The notes under the pieces were generated by a model. The model was not told the DNA's origin and did no database searches. It saw nothing but the letters and a program-made list of their open reading frames with translations. The translations under genes and the position numbers were made by a program. This document shows positions 7,188 to 7,592 of a stretch of DNA of 7,592 nt, one piece after another; the stretch's first letter is position 1, and every line of letters starts with the position of its first letter. This stretch comes from Pseudomonadota bacterium (lineage in GTDB: Bacteria; Desulfobacterota; Anaeroferrophillalia; Anaeroferrophillales; Anaeroferrophillaceae), in assembly GCA_011042595.1 (NCBI GenBank), contig DQWO01000290.1:1-7592 (forward strand), in the 5' to 3' direction.

Positions 7188-7592
7188 ATGGCATTCAACC
7201 GCAAGGACGGATTTTATCACAAAGCCAAAAGGGAAGGGCTGTGATCGCGGGCGGCGTTCAAAATTGAACAGCTGCACCAACGCCACCGGCTGTTCAAGAA
7301 AGGCGCCAAAATCCTGGAACTGGGAGCGGCCCCCGGCGGCTGGATGCAGATCATCGCCCGGCTGGTCGGTCCCCAGGGGCTGGTCCTTGGCATTGACCTG
7401 CTGCCGATCACCGGCCTCGACCAGGCGCCCTGCCACACCCTGCAGGCAGACATCCTTGACCCGGAGCTGGCCGCAAAGATCAGGACCATCACCAGCCACC
7501 GGTTTGACGGGGTCATTTCCGACATCGCCCCCAACCTTTCCGGCATCAAGGCGGCCGACCAGCAGCGGAGCCGGGAGTTGACTTCCCAGGCC
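7188..7592 (+). pseudogene. rlmE: 23S rRNA 2'-O-ribose methyltransferase (RlmE/FtsJ) gene with in-frame TGA at codon 19; 3' end outside window
   Basis: RlmE methylates the 2'-O of a 23S rRNA uridine (U2552 in E. coli) using SAM. The ATG at 7188 has AGGAA five bases upstream (7178-7182) and opens with MAFNRKDGFYHKAKREGL. A TGA then stands at 7242-7244, and the same frame continues as SRAAFKIEQL without another stop to the window edge. E. coli RlmE reads GLRSRAWFKL here, so TGA replaces a conserved Arg and is one C-to-T change from CGA. Downstream family features are intact: catalytic Lys25 (FKIEQL), SAM motif ELGAAPGGW (codons 44-52), DLLPI and catalytic Asp112 in SDIAPN. No in-frame ATG, GTG or TTG follows the TGA before the SAM motif, so reinitiation cannot rescue a full enzyme. 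It may be a true nonsense mutation, a sequencing error or, less likely, a recoded stop. The 135 visible codons compare with about 209 in E. coli. Family identity is confident; its status as pseudogene is not. Confidence 0.8.

Noticed and set aside
7242..7269. Selenocysteine recoding of the rlmE TGA, given the palindrome GTTCAAAATTGAAC at 7256-7269
   Set aside because: The replaced residue is Arg in the family, not Cys, and the short AT-rich palindrome does not resemble a bacterial SECIS hairpin. TGA as a sense codon genome-wide is excluded because bioB and bioF end in TGA.
7264..7581. Plus-strand open frame of 105 codons inside the rlmE region
   Set aside because: It is in the wrong frame; the RlmE motifs are in the 7188 frame, and this product is Ser/Pro/Arg-rich shadow sequence.
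1..7592. Mobile elements, CRISPR arrays, tRNA or rRNA genes
   Set aside because: I found no transposase, terminal repeats, regularly spaced repeats or RNA-gene signatures on either strand; coding density is high and every large gene is explained.

Overview
The window reads as ordinary chromosome from a Gram-negative, probably anaerobic bacterium. I favour a deltaproteobacterial (Desulfobacterota-type) lineage. The grounds are the rplM-rpsI-argC gene order, a large periplasmic-sensing kinase of a kind common in that group, and a biotin synthase with a non-classical auxiliary cluster site. This placement is an inference from gene content and protein style; no species can be named. I saw no mobile element, CRISPR array, tRNA or rRNA.

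Layout: everything from 1 to 7068 is on the minus strand, so transcription runs right to left. Reading in that direction, bioB (6079-7068), bioF (4878-6086) and a sensor histidine kinase gene (2206-4881) are packed with 8-base and 4-base overlaps and look like one operon. It closes with a rho-independent terminator at 2145-2176. A new promoter (2037-2065) then drives rplM and rpsI (ribosomal proteins L13 and S9), followed by a second terminator at 963-993. After that comes argC (1-915), cut by the window edge after 305 codons. On the plus strand, divergent from bioB, an rlmE/ftsJ-type 23S rRNA methyltransferase gene starts at 7188 and runs off the right edge.

How they work together: BioF makes 8-amino-7-oxononanoate and BioB performs the last biotin step, sulfur insertion. 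The intermediate steps (bioA, bioD) are not in the window. The third gene of that unit is unexpected. It encodes a membrane kinase whose periplasmic part resembles the NMT1/THI5 (pyrimidine-precursor-binding) substrate-binding fold, followed by two PAS domains and a HisKA/HATPase core, with no response regulator nearby. It is more AT-rich than its neighbours in hand-counted sample lines.

The points most worth checking are: (1) an in-frame TGA at codon 19 of rlmE, replacing a conserved Arg, with the reading frame otherwise intact; (2) the translational coupling of a THI5-like sensor kinase to bioF; (3) a BioB that has Ser where the classical enzyme has the first [2Fe-2S] cysteine, plus an extra Cys near the conserved Arg.
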